Shown: positions 1-8,856, counted from the first letter of the stretch. The stretch: DNA of 64,000 nt from Propionigenium maris DSM 9537 (GCF_027925155.1 NZ_BSDY01000008.1:62001-126000); one strand, 5' to 3'. The notes: generated from the letters alone by a model not told the origin. A program made the numbers and translations.

Positions 1-1
1 T

Positions 2-1525
2 CATGGATTTGGTTCCAGGGTAATCCTGGAGGATGCTTCCTTCCGTCTCCTCAAGGGGGAGCACGTGGGACTTGTGGGAGCCAATGGTGAGGGGAAGTCT
101 ACCTTCCTGAATATCATAACTGGAAAGCTGATGCCCGATGAGGGAAAGGTGGAGTGGTGCAACCACATTACAACTGGATACCTTGACCAGTACAGCACCC
201 TGGAGAAGGGGAAGACCATAAGGGATATACTGAAATCAGCCTTCTCCCACATGTTTGAGCTGGAGCAGAAGACCATGGAGCTCTATGAAAGGATGGGGGA
301 GTGTACTCCAGAGGAGATGGATACCATCCTAGAGGAGGTAGGGGAGATCCAGAGTATCCTGGAGAGTTCCGACTTCTACAACCTGGACTCCAAGATAGAG
401 GAGTATGCAGCTGGACTGGGGCTTATGGATATAGGCCTTGAAAGGGACGTAGCAGACCTTTCAGGGGGACAGAGAGCTAAGATCCTACTGGCCAAGGTCC
501 TTCTTGAAAACCCAATGATACTTATTCTGGATGAGCCAACGAACTTCCTAGATGAGGATCACATTAACTGGCTGAAAAACTTCCTGAAGAACTATGAGAA
601 TGCCTTTATCCTGGTATCCCATGATATACCATTCCTAAATGATGTAACCAATGTAATATATCACGTCGAAAAAGCGGTTCTTACAAGATATACAGGAGAT
701 TACTATCAGTTTAGGGAGATGTATGAGCTGAAGAAGAGGCAGATAGAGCAGGCCTATAAGAAGCAGCAGAAGGAGATAGCTCACCTGGAAAAGTTTATCG
801 CCAAGAATAAAGCCCGTGTGGCCACAACAAATATGGCCAAGGACAGACAGAGGAAGCTGGACCGTATGGAGGTCATCGAGATAGCCAAGGAAAAGCCAAA
901 GCCAATCTTTGGATTTAACACAGCAAGAACTCCGTCCAGGGAGATAGTGGGAGTAAGCGACCTGGTAATAGGTTATGATGAACCTCTCACAAAGCCACTG
1001 AACTTCTCCATCGAGCGTAACCAGAAGATTGCCATAAGGGGAGTCAACGGACTGGGGAAATCTACCCTGCTGAATACCATCCTTGGAAGGATAAAACCTA
1101 TCTCCGGTGATGTGGAGCAGGGACAGTTTGTAGAGGTAGGATACTTTAAGCAGGAGGAGGAGAGCAGCAATAAGACTGCTTTAGATGAGTTCTGGGATGA
1201 ATTTCCGAGCTTTACCAATGCTGAGGCCAGAGCGGCTCTGGCAAGGTGCGGCCTAACTACAGACCACATAACAAGCAAGATGAAGGTCCTATCTGGAGGG
1301 GAGAATGCCAAGGTAAGGCTGGCGAAGATAATGAACAGAGATATAAATGTACTTGTGCTGGACGAGCCTACAAACCACCTGGATATAGATGCCAAGGAGG
1401 AACTCAAGAGAGCTGTAAGGGAGTTTCAGGGAACTGTGGTAATGGTAAGCCACGAACCGGACTTCTATATGGATGTAGCTACAGAGATCTGGGATGTAGA
1501 GGACTGGACAACAAAGGTTATATAG
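2..1525 (+). CDS. ABC-F family ATP-binding protein, 5' end outside window
   Basis: Soluble ATPase with two tandem ABC domains and no membrane segments, the ABC-F class that acts on ribosomes (translation factor or antibiotic-protection type). The open frame runs in from the window edge, so the N-terminus is missing; the visible part begins just before the first Walker A (GANGEGKST). Then come the signature LSGGQRAK, Walker B LILDEPTNFLD, a charged inter-domain linker rich in Lys and Gln, a second Walker A (GVNGLGKST), signature LSGGENAK and Walker B VLVLDEPTNHLD. The layout resembles the YkpA/YbiT branch, but subfamily assignment is inference. An intrinsic terminator follows about 50 bases after the stop. 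Confidence 0.93.
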   Translation, partial: HGFGSRVILEDASFRLLKGEHVGLVGANGEGKSTFLNIITGKLMPDEGKVEWCNHITTGYLDQYSTLEKGKTIRDILKSAFSHMFELEQKTMELYERMGECTPEEMDTILEEVGEIQSILESSDFYNLDSKIEEYAAGLGLMDIGLERDVADLSGGQRAKILLAKVLLENPMILILDEPTNFLDEDHINWLKNFLKNYENAFILVSHDIPFLNDVTNVIYHVEKAVLTRYTGDYYQFREMYELKKRQIEQAYKKQQKEIAHLEKFIAKNKARVATTNMAKDRQRKLDRMEVIEIAKEKPKPIFGFNTARTPSREIVGVSDLVIGYDEPLTKPLNFSIERNQKIAIRGVNGLGKSTLLNTILGRIKPISGDVEQGQFVEVGYFKQEEESSNKTALDEFWDEFPSFTNAEARAALARCGLTTDHITSKMKVLSGGENAKVRLAKIMNRDINVLVLDEPTNHLDIDAKEELKRAVREFQGTVVMVSHEPDFYMDVATEIWDVEDWTTKVI

Positions 1526-1572
1526 GTAGGGTTTTATTTTCTAAATAAACATTGAATATAAGATTAATTAAA

Positions 1573-1603
1573 GGTGTCAGATTATATGTCTGGCTCCTTT
1601 TTT
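1573..1603 (+). terminator. intrinsic terminator after ABC-F gene
   Basis: Stem of about 9 positions (left arm 1573-1581, right arm 1589-1597, one T-T mismatch and one G-T wobble) followed by a run of T broken by one C. Confidence 0.7.
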
Positions 1604-2468
1604 CTTTAGAATAGAATGATAAAAGCTATAGAGGTAAGTTTAAAATAAATACTGTTTCACTCTCTTTGGAGAGCGAGGCACTTTCTTACCATGATGCAAG
1701 AAAGTGCCCAAAGAAGATCTAGTCCTGCGTAATGTCTCTAATGTGAATTATTAATATTCGACCTTTGATAGCTACAATCATAACTCTGTGGGAAAAGATG
1801 GTAAAACGTTATGATAAACTCAAGCTGTTGTACGGTCTAGAAAAGCTAGAAGTACAAAGGTGCATCGACTACTTCGGACACTTTTATATCAAAAGAATAT
1901 CCCTATAAATAATTTCTGAATATTTAGTTAGTAAAAAGATCTTTAAAATGATTAAAAGTCTGGGAGGAGCTAGTCATATTACACTACTCACTATTTCTAC
2001 TTCGTTTATTATATCAAGACAAGAAATGAAACTGCTTCCAAGAGAGGTTAAAAGGAAGAAGGAGATGGAGTCTTTTTTTAAAAATTCAAAAAACTTTAGA
2101 ATTGTTCTAAAAAATATCACGATTGTTTTAAATGAGAGAACTGCAAAAAAGATAAAAATAAACCACAATAATGGATTAAAACGAGAGTATAATTTCAATA
2201 TTTTATAAAAAAAAAGAATTTTTTATAAAAAAAAGTTATAAATTTTTGTACTCTTAACCCCTAAATGTATATATTTGTATTCTATCTGAACCAAAAAAAC
2301 TTAAATCTTACATTTTAACTTCAAATAAAACAAAAGTTGTGCTAATATATACTTGAATAAGGCAATTGTTCAAAGGAAGGGTTATATATTTAAAGCAGTT
2401 TTTAAAGAATTCTGAAACTTCAGCTTCTGAAGATTTCAAGAAAACTATTATCATGAGGTGAGAAAGTT
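1604..2468. other. long gene-free stretch between ABC-F gene and sstT
   Basis: No convincing gene in about 860 bases. An 86-codon frame at 1948-2208 has no ribosome binding site and an AT-driven composition, so I do not call it. Visible structure: an 11-bp perfect inverted repeat with arms 1677-1687 and 1698-1708 followed by CCAAAG, and a very A/T-rich part at 2200-2260 with a repeated TTTTATAAAAAAAA block. The 1640-1900 part is less AT-biased than its surroundings and could be a decayed element. It presumably also contains the sstT promoter, but I see no clear -35/-10 pair. Confidence 0.5.
2414..2437 (+). promoter_or_regulatory. leader hairpin upstream of sstT
   Basis: Ten-bp stem with a single bulged A (left arm 2414-2423, right arm 2427-2437) and a CTT loop, ending 31 bases before the sstT start. 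No T-tract follows, so it is not a terminator; it may be an mRNA-stability or regulatory structure. Confidence 0.4.
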
Positions 2469-3707
2469 ATGAGAGATTTATTGAGCAAGTGGAATCAACT
2501 AAGTTTAGTAAAAAGAATTATCATCGGTTTAACAATGGGTATCATACTAGCACTAACAGTTCCAGATATGGCAAAGCCAGTATCTATCTTTGGATCGTTA
2601 TTTGTAGGAGCACTAAAGTCGGTAGCACCGATCCTAGTATTCTTCCTAGTAATGTCAGCTGTATCTCAGCATAAGAGTGGACAGAAGACAAATATGAAGT
2701 CTGTTGTTACTCTTTATCTTATTGGAACATTTGCAGCTGGACTTGTGGCAGTTTTAGGAAGTTTCATGTTCCCAGTAACTATTAAACTAGGTGCAGGAGC
2801 AGGTGGAAGTGTTACACCTCCAGGTGGAGTTGTAGAGGTATTAAAGGCACTACTTCTAAATGTTGTAGACAACCCTATCCACGCACTGGCTAGCGCAAAC
2901 TATATCGGTATTCTTTCTTGGGCACTGCTTCTTGGAATCGCTCTAAAGAATGCACCTGAGTCAACTAAGACAATGGTTTCTAACTTCTCAGATGCACTAT
3001 CTCAGGTTGTTAGATGGGTTATCAGCTTAGCACCACTAGGAATCATGGGACTAGTATTTGCAACTATCTCTGAAAATGGTATTGGGTCAATGGTAGATTA
3101 TGGACGTCTTCTAGGACTACTTCTTGGATGTATGGCATTCATGGCACTTGTTGTAAACCCACTTATCACATTTGTTATGATTCGTCAGAATCCTTACCCA
3201 CTAGTGTTTAAGTGTCTTAAGCAGAGTGGAATAACAGCATTCTTCACAAGAAGTTCTGCTGCAAACATCCCTGTAAATATGGAGCTATGTGAGGAGCTAG
3301 GACTAGAGAAGGACGTATACTCTGTATCGATCCCTCTAGGGGCAACAATCAACATGGCTGGAGCGGCAATTACAATCTCAGTATTAACTCTTGCTGCTGT
3401 ACACACACTTGGAATTCAGGTAGACATGGGAACTGCACTAATTCTAAGTATCCTATCAGCTGTAAGTGCTTGTGGAGCATCTGGTGTAGCTGGTGGATCG
3501 TTACTTCTTATCCCTCTAGCTTGTAGCCTGTTTGGAATTCCAAATGAAGTGGCAATGCAGGTAGTAGCTGTTGGATTCGTTATCGGAGTTATTCAGGATT
3601 CAGTGGAAACTGGTCTTAACTCATCAACAGACGCACTGTTCACAGCTGTAGCTGAGATGGCAGAGTGGAGAAAGAAAGGTAAAGCAATCGTTATCAACAA
3701 CGCATAG
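2469..3707 (+). CDS. sstT: serine/threonine:sodium symporter SstT
   Basis: 412-residue inner-membrane carrier of the dicarboxylate/amino acid:cation symporter family, importing serine and threonine with sodium. Supported by overall length, multiple hydrophobic segments, the SstT-like N-terminus (short amphipathic start, then [16 protein letters not shown] and [20 protein letters not shown]) and the serine-rich stretch near residue 260 (TRSSAANIP) typical of the re-entrant loop. GAGGTGAG lies 6-13 bases before the ATG. It forms a single-gene unit with its own strong terminator, preceded by a long leader containing a hairpin. A fermenter could use Ser/Thr as carbon sources. GltP/DctA paralogues are the alternative, but the N-terminus fits SstT best. 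Confidence 0.92.
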   Translation: MRDLLSKWNQLSLVKRIIIGLTMGIILALTVPDMAKPVSIFGSLFVGALKSVAPILVFFLVMSAVSQHKSGQKTNMKSVVTLYLIGTFAAGLVAVLGSFMFPVTIKLGAGAGGSVTPPGGVVEVLKALLLNVVDNPIHALASANYIGILSWALLLGIALKNAPESTKTMVSNFSDALSQVVRWVISLAPLGIMGLVFATISENGIGSMVDYGRLLGLLLGCMAFMALVVNPLITFVMIRQNPYPLVFKCLKQSGITAFFTRSSAANIPVNMELCEELGLEKDVYSVSIPLGATINMAGAAITISVLTLAAVHTLGIQVDMGTALILSILSAVSACGASGVAGGSLLLIPLACSLFGIPNEVAMQVVAVGFVIGVIQDSVETGLNSSTDALFTAVAEMAEWRKKGKAIVINNA

Positions 3708-3738
3708 TACTATTGAAAGATAGATATTTATAGAGTAG

Positions 3739-3767
3739 GAACCGGGGAGGAATCCCCGGTTCTTTTT
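3739..3767 (+). terminator. intrinsic terminator of sstT
   Basis: Ten-bp GC-rich stem (arms 3739-3748 and 3753-3762, GGAA tetraloop) followed by five T. Confidence 0.9.
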
Positions 3768-3816
3768 GTATAGCTATAGAAGAAGGCAAACTATAGTGAG
3801 TTTAAGGGGAGGTATG

Positions 3817-4338
3817 ATGAAGTTTAATCTACTAAAGGGAGCTGCAGAGATAAAGCTGAGATCGGTTAATGAAAGAAGGATCTATGAATACCTGGAAACC
3901 TTTAAGGTAAAGGAACTCCAGAGGGAGGAAAGAGTAAATCTAGGTTCAGAAGAGATGCAGATTCGGTCCTTTGAGAGTAAGGGTGAGATTAAAAGGGGAG
4001 TAAGGGACGGATTTGTAGTAGCTATAGACTGTTTCAACAGATACTTCATCTGTCTTTCTAAAAGGGGGAGGGAGCAGTCGATCTATCTTCTGAAGATACA
4101 ATTTGACCTGGATGAGATCTTTGGAAGAGAAGCAGCAGACCTTATGGATCTAAGGGAGGAGAAGGTTCTGGGAGCAGGTATCGGGATAGAGGAGGCAGAA
4201 ACCCTCATAGACAACTATCTGGAATGGATGAAGGAGAGGGAAGAGCATAAGGAGGAGGCAGCTAAAGAGAAGGTTGTGGAAGACAGGGCCGAGAAGGATA
4301 TAGAGAATGAGGAACTGAAAAGGTGGTTTGAAGTATAG
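3817..4338 (+). CDS. hypothetical protein, soluble, charged C-terminus
   Basis: 173 residues, no signal peptide, no membrane segment and no motif I recognise. The N-terminal two thirds look globular; the last ~50 residues are a Lys/Glu-rich probable helix or coiled coil. I place the start at the second of two adjacent ATGs (3814 and 3817) because GGGGAGG sits 4 bases before it; a longer upstream reading lacks a ribosome site. The gene stands alone between two terminators and is followed by repeat copy 1. Function unknown. Confidence 0.75.
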   Translation: MKFNLLKGAAEIKLRSVNERRIYEYLETFKVKELQREERVNLGSEEMQIRSFESKGEIKRGVRDGFVVAIDCFNRYFICLSKRGREQSIYLLKIQFDLDEIFGREAADLMDLREEKVLGAGIGIEEAETLIDNYLEWMKEREEHKEEAAKEKVVEDRAEKDIENEELKRWFEV

Positions 4339-4349
4339 GATGAAAAAGG

Positions 4350-4373
4350 GAGCCCGAGAAGGCTCTTTTTTTA
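4350..4373 (+). terminator. intrinsic terminator
   Basis: GAGCC/GGCTC stem (4350-4354, 4361-4365) followed by T7. Repeat copy 1 begins in this T-tract. Confidence 0.85.
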
Positions 4374-4466
4374 TTGCTAAGGAAGGTATAGGTTTTATAA
4401 AAAATACATAAAGTAATGAATATTCCAACTGATTATTAGGATGCAACGTCACGTTGCTTTTTATTT
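4372..4466 (+). repeat. dispersed ~95-bp repeat, copy 1
   Basis: First of five related copies. It starts at the end of a terminator T-tract (TTATT...TAAGGAA), has a conserved middle (GATTATTAGGATGCAACG) and ends with the hairpin GCAACG-TCA-CGTTGC (4443-4457) plus T5. The 3' hairpin and T-tract look like a second terminator, so the unit could be a short RNA gene, a tandem terminator or a small mobile repeat. No ORF inside. Confidence 0.8.
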
Positions 4467-4783
4467 GGATAAATATTTTTTGAAAAGATTTAAATTACCT
4501 CTCCTGAAAATATTAAAAAATGAAAAAAATAAAACACTATGATTGCTTAATTAACACTATCATTCACGAGATAAATCTTAAATTAATTTTAAGTATATTT
4601 TATAAATAAAACTCTTGATTTATCTATGAAATATATGTATAATTATTATAAGGATATATTGAAAGAATAGTTGCTGAGAAAATACTACTTAAAGATAAGA
4701 AAAGACTAAAAATGCGACTAATAACATAAAAATAGAGGCTATATGGTTAACTTTAACACTACTTATTTAAGGGAGGGATTGAT
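4467..4783 (+). promoter_or_regulatory. AT-rich leader with promoter for the 55-aa ORF
   Basis: Strongly AT-rich region without a gene. A good sigma70-type promoter lies at TTGATT (4615-4620), 17-bp spacer, TATAAT (4638-4643), giving a predicted 5' leader of about 130 bases before the small ORF at 4784. Confidence 0.6.
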
Positions 4784-4951
4784 ATGACACTAAAGAAGAT
4801 GAAGAAATCACAGGAAGTTTTACAGGCTATGGTAATTCATGAAAACGGAATGGTAACTCATAGAGGCTTTACATCGTATGATGCAGTTGTTAACTACAGA
4901 GAGAGAAATAAGAAGGACAGAGTAGTTCTAGAAGAGGGAACTAGAAACTAG
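4784..4951 (+). CDS. small hypothetical protein (55 aa)
   Basis: 55 codons starting MTLKKMKKSQEV and ending EEGTRN, basic at the N-terminus and hydrophilic throughout, with no membrane segment. GGGAGGG ends 6 bases before the ATG, a near-consensus promoter lies 140 bases upstream and a clean intrinsic terminator follows 14 bases after the stop. That full transcription-unit architecture argues for a real gene despite its size. I do not recognise the family. Confidence 0.72.
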   Translation: MTLKKMKKSQEVLQAMVIHENGMVTHRGFTSYDAVVNYRERNKKDRVVLEEGTRN

Positions 4952-4965
4952 ATTTAGAATCTGAA

Positions 4966-4989
4966 GCAGCCAGGAAGGCTGCTTTTTTA
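4966..4989 (+). terminator. intrinsic terminator of small ORF
   Basis: GCAGCC/GGCTGC stem (4966-4971, 4977-4982), AGGAA loop, T6. Confidence 0.88.
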
Positions 4990-5091
4990 TTTGCTTAATT
5001 TCTTTCTGGAAGAAGTTTCTATGGAACAGGAATTTTATCTAGGAGTGGTATAGGTATAGTGCATGAAATTCTGATTGAGGAGGTAAAGATT

Positions 5092-5619
5092 ATGTCTATA
5101 AGCACTATGGGGGGAGATAAGGGGAAAACATCTCTCTGGAGCGGAGAGAGGGTGGCAAAGGAGAGCCTAAGGGTAGAGGCCTATGGAACAATAGATGAAC
5201 TGAACTCACACCTGGGAGAGGCAAAGCACTATGTGAAGGTTGAGAGGGTAAGGGAGATAATAGACGGGATACAGGAGGATCTCTTCAGGGTAGGGGGAGG
5301 TCTGGCTACCATAGGGGAGTTTAAGAAACCTATTGAAAAGTATCATGTGGGGCATATAACCAGCCTGGTCTATGAGCTGGAAAATGAATTTCAGTTTAAG
5401 GGGTTTGTGGTGCCCGGGATGACCCTGCAGTCTGCCAAGCTGGATGTAGCCAGAAGTGTAGCCAGAAGAGCAGAGAGAAGGGTGCTGGCCCTGGCAGCTG
5501 AGGAGGAGGTAGCCGAGGAGATAAAAAAATATGTGAACAGGCTCTCGGACCTTATCTACCTCTTAGCCAGAGTAGAGGAGAAGGCAGAGGGGAAGATCAA
5601 GCTGGTGGAGTGGAAGTAG
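5092..5619 (+). CDS. PduO-type ATP:cob(I)alamin adenosyltransferase
   Basis: 175-residue cytosolic enzyme transferring the adenosyl group of ATP to cob(I)alamin to make coenzyme B12. The N-terminal GGDKGKTSLWSGERV (ATP loop), the EAYGTIDELNSHLGEAK segment and the ARSVARRAERRV helix (Arg residues that bind ATP and cobalamin) are typical of PduO/MMAB. Length fits the family. I start at ATG 5092 because GAGGAGGT precedes it by 7 bases; the open frame extends upstream to 5059 without support. No B12-dependent enzyme is nearby, so the partner (diol dehydratase, methylmalonyl-CoA mutase or similar) must be elsewhere. Confidence 0.92.
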   Translation: MSISTMGGDKGKTSLWSGERVAKESLRVEAYGTIDELNSHLGEAKHYVKVERVREIIDGIQEDLFRVGGGLATIGEFKKPIEKYHVGHITSLVYELENEFQFKGFVVPGMTLQSAKLDVARSVARRAERRVLALAAEEEVAEEIKKYVNRLSDLIYLLARVEEKAEGKIKLVEWK

Positions 5620-5793
5620 AGGAGGCAAAAAGTTTTTTTGGACTGGTTTTTTAAATGAACACCGAAATTTAAGCTTCTGTTAGAGAGAATTTGAGCCTGT
5701 AAAACCTTAAATTAAGAATGCTCTATACAGATAAAAAGAACAAAAGATCCGTTTATATGGTAATGATATTAACGTTTATAATTAAATTTCTTA

Positions 5794-5840
5794 AAAGAGT
5801 GACAAAGTCACTTTTTGTCTTTGTTTTAATGAGATATAAT
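5794..5840 (+). promoter_or_regulatory. hairpin with T-tract next to a promoter -10
   Basis: Perfect AGTGAC-AAA-GTCACT hairpin (5798-5812) followed by T5, probably the distant terminator of the adenosyltransferase transcript. Directly behind it is a TATAAT (5835-5840) that fits the next small ORF; the -35 is poor. Confidence 0.5.
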
Positions 5841-5873
5841 TTAATCAGGAGATTATTATATTTGAGGTGAGGC

Positions 5874-6005
5874 ATGAGAAGTTTAGTTTGGTATGGAAGA
5901 AGGTTCTTCAAGTACTATATTCAAAATCCAGGATACAGGGTTGTCTATGGTTCGTTTAGTAATTATTGCAGGTGCAGGAAGAAGTATGAAGAGGGCGGAA
6001 AGTAA
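5874..6005 (+). CDS. small basic aromatic-rich protein (43 aa)
   Basis: 43 codons starting MRSLVWYGRRFF, with a CRCRKK cluster near the end and an unusually high share of Tyr, Phe and Arg. GAGGTGAG sits 2-9 bases before the ATG, a TATAAT lies upstream and a clear terminator follows. Predicted soluble or peripherally membrane-associated. Not recognised. The Tyr codons are scattered rather than consecutive, so a leader-peptide role is unlikely. Confidence 0.66.
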   Translation: MRSLVWYGRRFFKYYIQNPGYRVVYGSFSNYCRCRKKYEEGGK

Positions 6006-6050
6006 GAACGGTGAGGTTTGAGTACTAGCTTAGATAAAACAAGATGAAAA

Positions 6051-6073
6051 AGCAACTGAGGTTGCTTTTTTTA
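6051..6073 (+). terminator. intrinsic terminator
   Basis: AGCAAC/GTTGCT stem (6051-6056, 6061-6066) and T7. Confidence 0.88.
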
Positions 6074-6134
6074 TTGTGAATGAGGTGAAAAAATAATATA
6101 ATCTAAGAAAATAAAAGAGATGGGATGATGAAAG

Positions 6135-7448
6135 TTGGCGAAGATAAATAAGGTTACGGGATTTATAGACAGTGTTATAGGAAAAGCAATAGTTGTAGGA
6201 GTGGAGCTCTATGGAAGGGATAAGGCAGGATCTATGGAGGAGAGCCTTTCAGAGCTGAAGGAGCTGGCCAGAGCTGCCAATATCGATGTAGTGAAGGTGG
6301 TAAAGCAGAGGCTAAACAAGATAAAGGTGGGAACCTACCTGGGGAGAGGAAAGCTGGATGAGATAAAGATGATGAGTAAGATCCACGGAGCAGATATCCT
6401 TCTTGTGGATGACGAGCTTTCAGGTATTCAGATAAGAAATATGGAAGCCTACCTGGATATGGAGATAATAGACAGAACGAGCCTTATACTGGATATATTT
6501 GCCACAAGGGCAAAGACCAGGGAGGGAAAGCTCCAGGTGGAGCTAGCAAGGCTTAAGTATGCAAAACCAAGAGAGATTGGCGGTATGGGAATAGCTCTTT
6601 CAAGACAGGGAGGAGGAATAGGAACTAGGGGACTGGGAGAAAAGAAGCTGGAGGTAGACAGGAGAAATATATCCAGAAGGATAAGCGAGGTAGAGAAGGC
6701 CATAGAGGATGTAAAGAAGCAAAGAAACGTCCAGAGGCAGAAGAGGCAGAAGAGCCATCTTCCTACAGTGTCCCTTGTGGGGTATACAAACTCGGGAAAA
6801 TCTACCCTTATGAACCACTTTATAAGGCAGAACAACCCCCTCTGGAGTAAGCACGAGTCACCAGCTCAGGATATGCTCTTTGCAACTCTGGATCCCTTTC
6901 ACAGAAAGATAGCCCTGAGAGATAATCTGGAGTTTATCCTGGCAGATACAGTGGGATTTGTAAGTAAGCTTCCCCACTCGCTGGTAGAGGCCTTTATGTC
7001 TACCCTGGAGGAGGTAAGGGAGGCAGACCTGCTCCTTTATATCCTGGATATATCCAACGATGAGTATGAGCACCAGCTTAAGGTAACCCAAGAGGTAATC
7101 AAGGAGCTGGAGGCAGACGATAAACCCTATATAATAGTAGAGAATAAAGCAGATAAACTGGAGGAGGGAGTAGAGAGGGAGCACAGCGATGTCTTTGCTG
7201 CCTCTGTGAGAATCTCAGCTCTTACAGGGGAGGGAGTGGACAGCTTAGCGGAGGAGATAGAAAAAAAACTCCTAACCAACTTCACCGAGGTGGAGATGCT
7301 GATCCCCTATGATATGGGGAGACTTGCAAGCTATATAATGGACAAAACCAAGGTAGTGGAGCATGAGTACAGGGGAGACGGCCTCTGGGTAAGGACAAAC
7401 CTCAATGTCCACGATGTTGAAAGGTACAGGAAGTATATAAAAAATTAA
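6135..7448 (+). CDS. hflX: ribosome-associated GTPase HflX
   Basis: 437-residue GTPase that binds the 50S subunit and splits stalled or hibernating ribosomes. An N-terminal HflX domain with the glycine-rich RQGGGIGTRGLGEKKLEVD segment (about residues 157-175) precedes a coiled linker and a TRAFAC GTPase domain: G1 GYTNSGKST, G3 DTVGF, G4 ENKAD in place of the usual NKxD and G5-like SALTGEG. The start is TTG at 6135; upstream ATGs are out of frame and the Shine-Dalgarno is weak, so expression may be modest. It is monocistronic and shares a bidirectional terminator with the small minus-strand gene downstream. Confidence 0.95.
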   Translation: MAKINKVTGFIDSVIGKAIVVGVELYGRDKAGSMEESLSELKELARAANIDVVKVVKQRLNKIKVGTYLGRGKLDEIKMMSKIHGADILLVDDELSGIQIRNMEAYLDMEIIDRTSLILDIFATRAKTREGKLQVELARLKYAKPREIGGMGIALSRQGGGIGTRGLGEKKLEVDRRNISRRISEVEKAIEDVKKQRNVQRQKRQKSHLPTVSLVGYTNSGKSTLMNHFIRQNNPLWSKHESPAQDMLFATLDPFHRKIALRDNLEFILADTVGFVSKLPHSLVEAFMSTLEEVREADLLLYILDISNDEYEHQLKVTQEVIKELEADDKPYIIVENKADKLEEGVEREHSDVFAASVRISALTGEGVDSLAEEIEKKLLTNFTEVEMLIPYDMGRLASYIMDKTKVVEHEYRGDGLWVRTNLNVHDVERYRKYIKN

Positions 7449-7474
7449 GAGTCCCCCCTGGGGACTCTTTTTTA
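7436..7474. terminator. bidirectional terminator, hflX and minus-strand small ORF
   Basis: AGAGTCCCC/GGGGACTCT-type 9-bp stem (7448-7456, 7460-7468). T6 on the plus side (7468-7473) and an A-run on the other side (T-run on the minus strand) allow use in both directions. Confidence 0.82.
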
Positions 7475-7479
7475 TAAAT

Positions 7480-7626
7480 TTATTTAATTGAAGCTACCAG
7501 GGAACTTGCTTCATCCTTTAATTTCTGGATCTTTTCATTGTCACAAGCCTTTCTTGAGATAAGGCTTCTGATAGACTTTAACCTCTTCAACCTGTTTCTT
7601 CTCTTGGAAAGATTTCTTTTGAACAT
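7480..7626 (-). CDS. small basic protein (48 aa)
   Basis: Minus-strand frame of 48 codons, MFKRNLSKRRNRLKRLKSIR at the start, ending SSLVASIK. The first half is strongly basic with repeated Lys/Arg, the second half amphipathic. GGAGGGG lies 8 bases upstream of the ATG on the minus strand (7635-7641), and the stop sits just before a terminator that also works on this strand. It could bind nucleic acid or the ribosome, but that is only a guess from charge. Not recognised. Confidence 0.66.
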   Translation of the reverse strand: MFKRNLSKRRNRLKRLKSIRSLISRKACDNEKIQKLKDEASSLVASIK

Positions 7627-7721
7627 AACAACATCCCCTCCTATTTTATATTAAATAGTTTTCACACTTATTTTGTGTAAAACTGTATAGCTTCTACTTG
7701 GAAGGGGAGGATTTCCTTTAA

Positions 7722-7755
7722 ATAAAATAAAAATATGCTCCTTGGGGAAGCATAT
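7722..7755 (-). terminator. terminator of the YitT gene
   Basis: ATATGCT/AGCATAT stem (7733-7739, 7749-7755) with an A-rich left flank that is a T-tract on the minus strand. Confidence 0.75.
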
Positions 7756-7791
7756 TTTCAGAGGGTTATATATTTCAAAAAATAGTTGATT

Positions 7792-8430
7792 TTAAACGTA
7801 AGCTTCCTTGTTTGAAGGAGTAAGAAGAGCCTGAATCTTAGACATAACTAAGTTTACAAACCTTCCCATGATAAAGATACAAACCAGAGCCATAACAGCT
7901 GATTTTATTCCGAAGACAAACATGGATGAAATTACCACCATGGAGTCTACAATAGCCATACATGAACCTACAGGTATCTTAAGGTATTTGCTCACTACCT
8001 GAGCCAAGATAACAGTACCACCTGTGTTACTTCCCACTGCTACAGCCAGTCCGATACCGCTTCCCACAATTATTCCTGCAAAGACAGCTCCAGCAAGGGG
8101 GTTGTTTCCAGAGAAGTTCTTAAGGGTATCAAAGGCAAAGAAGGCTTCAGCCAATCCAGTGTAAGCAGGGAATAAAAAGATTCCGCAAAGACACTTAACA
8201 GCATACTCCTTACCATAGACATAGAGTCCCAAAAGGAAGATAGGGACATTAAGAGCCAGCATGGTAATTCCCACAGGTATTTCCAGTAGGTAATATATAA
8301 GGGTAGACATTCCTGTAACTCCTCCAGCAGCAAGCTTAGAAGGTATAAGGAAGTTGATTATTCCCAGTGAACAAATAAATAAACCAATATTGATAATCAG
8401 GAATTCCTGAGCATACTTTTTAATATCCAT
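7792..8430 (-). CDS. YitT family membrane protein
   Basis: 212-residue polytopic inner-membrane protein of the YitT/DUF161 type, with about six hydrophobic segments and glycine-rich motifs such as LAAGGVTGMSTL near the N-terminus and VGSNTGGTVILAQ in the second half. The usual family length is about 280 because of a C-terminal DUF2179 domain, which is absent here. The start is chosen at 8430, where GGAG lies 6 bases upstream on the minus strand; the longer frame has no ribosome site. Substrate unknown; transport is inferred only from topology. Confidence 0.82.
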   Translation of the reverse strand: MDIKKYAQEFLIINIGLFICSLGIINFLIPSKLAAGGVTGMSTLIYYLLEIPVGITMLALNVPIFLLGLYVYGKEYAVKCLCGIFLFPAYTGLAEAFFAFDTLKNFSGNNPLAGAVFAGIIVGSGIGLAVAVGSNTGGTVILAQVVSKYLKIPVGSCMAIVDSMVVISSMFVFGIKSAVMALVCIFIMGRFVNLVMSKIQALLTPSNKEAYV

Positions 8431-8856
8431 CTTCATCTCCTTTGTTTGAAAAAATAGTATAAATAAATACAAAATACTTCTCATTAGTAAAAATCACACA
8501 AGAGGAATTATACTAAATAAATATAAGAAAAGCAACAAAAATATTAAATTTTTAAAAAGAATTTTTTAAGGATTTTATAAAGTCAGAGTACTCCTGGAAG
8601 CTTTTGATTTAAGGGGGAGGAAAGGTATGATATAGCAAGAACTAATGAGTGTTCAGGTGTAGTGGTAAAGAGGGGAGGGAGGTGCTCCACCTTTCTAATT
8701 TAATATGACACATTAAACTAAGTATGATAAAATAAAGATCTAATTTAGCAAGATGCAGAAGTGTAGGAGTAAAAAAAATTAATATAGGAAGTGAAGGGAC
8801 CTGGGTGAAGGATGGGTTTACCCCAGGAGAACTAAAGTTGTATTAGGAGGATATAG
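8431..8856 (+). promoter_or_regulatory. gene-free region with leader hairpin before 8857 ORF
   Basis: No gene seen. It holds G-rich tracts, a small AGGTG-CTC-CACCT hairpin (8680-8692), and a hairpin with arms CCTGGG (8800-8805) and CCCAGG (8822-8827) ending about 30 bases before the next start. No clear consensus promoter. Confidence 0.35.

Noticed and set aside
1948-2208. 86-codon frame upstream of sstT
   Set aside because: No RBS, composition driven by A/T runs, overlapping minus-strand frame equally open.
4150-4452. Minus-strand frames at 4150-4452 and 17403-17633 that both begin MTLHPNN
   Set aside because: The shared N-terminus is just the minus-strand reading of repeat copies 1 and 4; no ribosome binding site, and the rest lies antisense to real genes.
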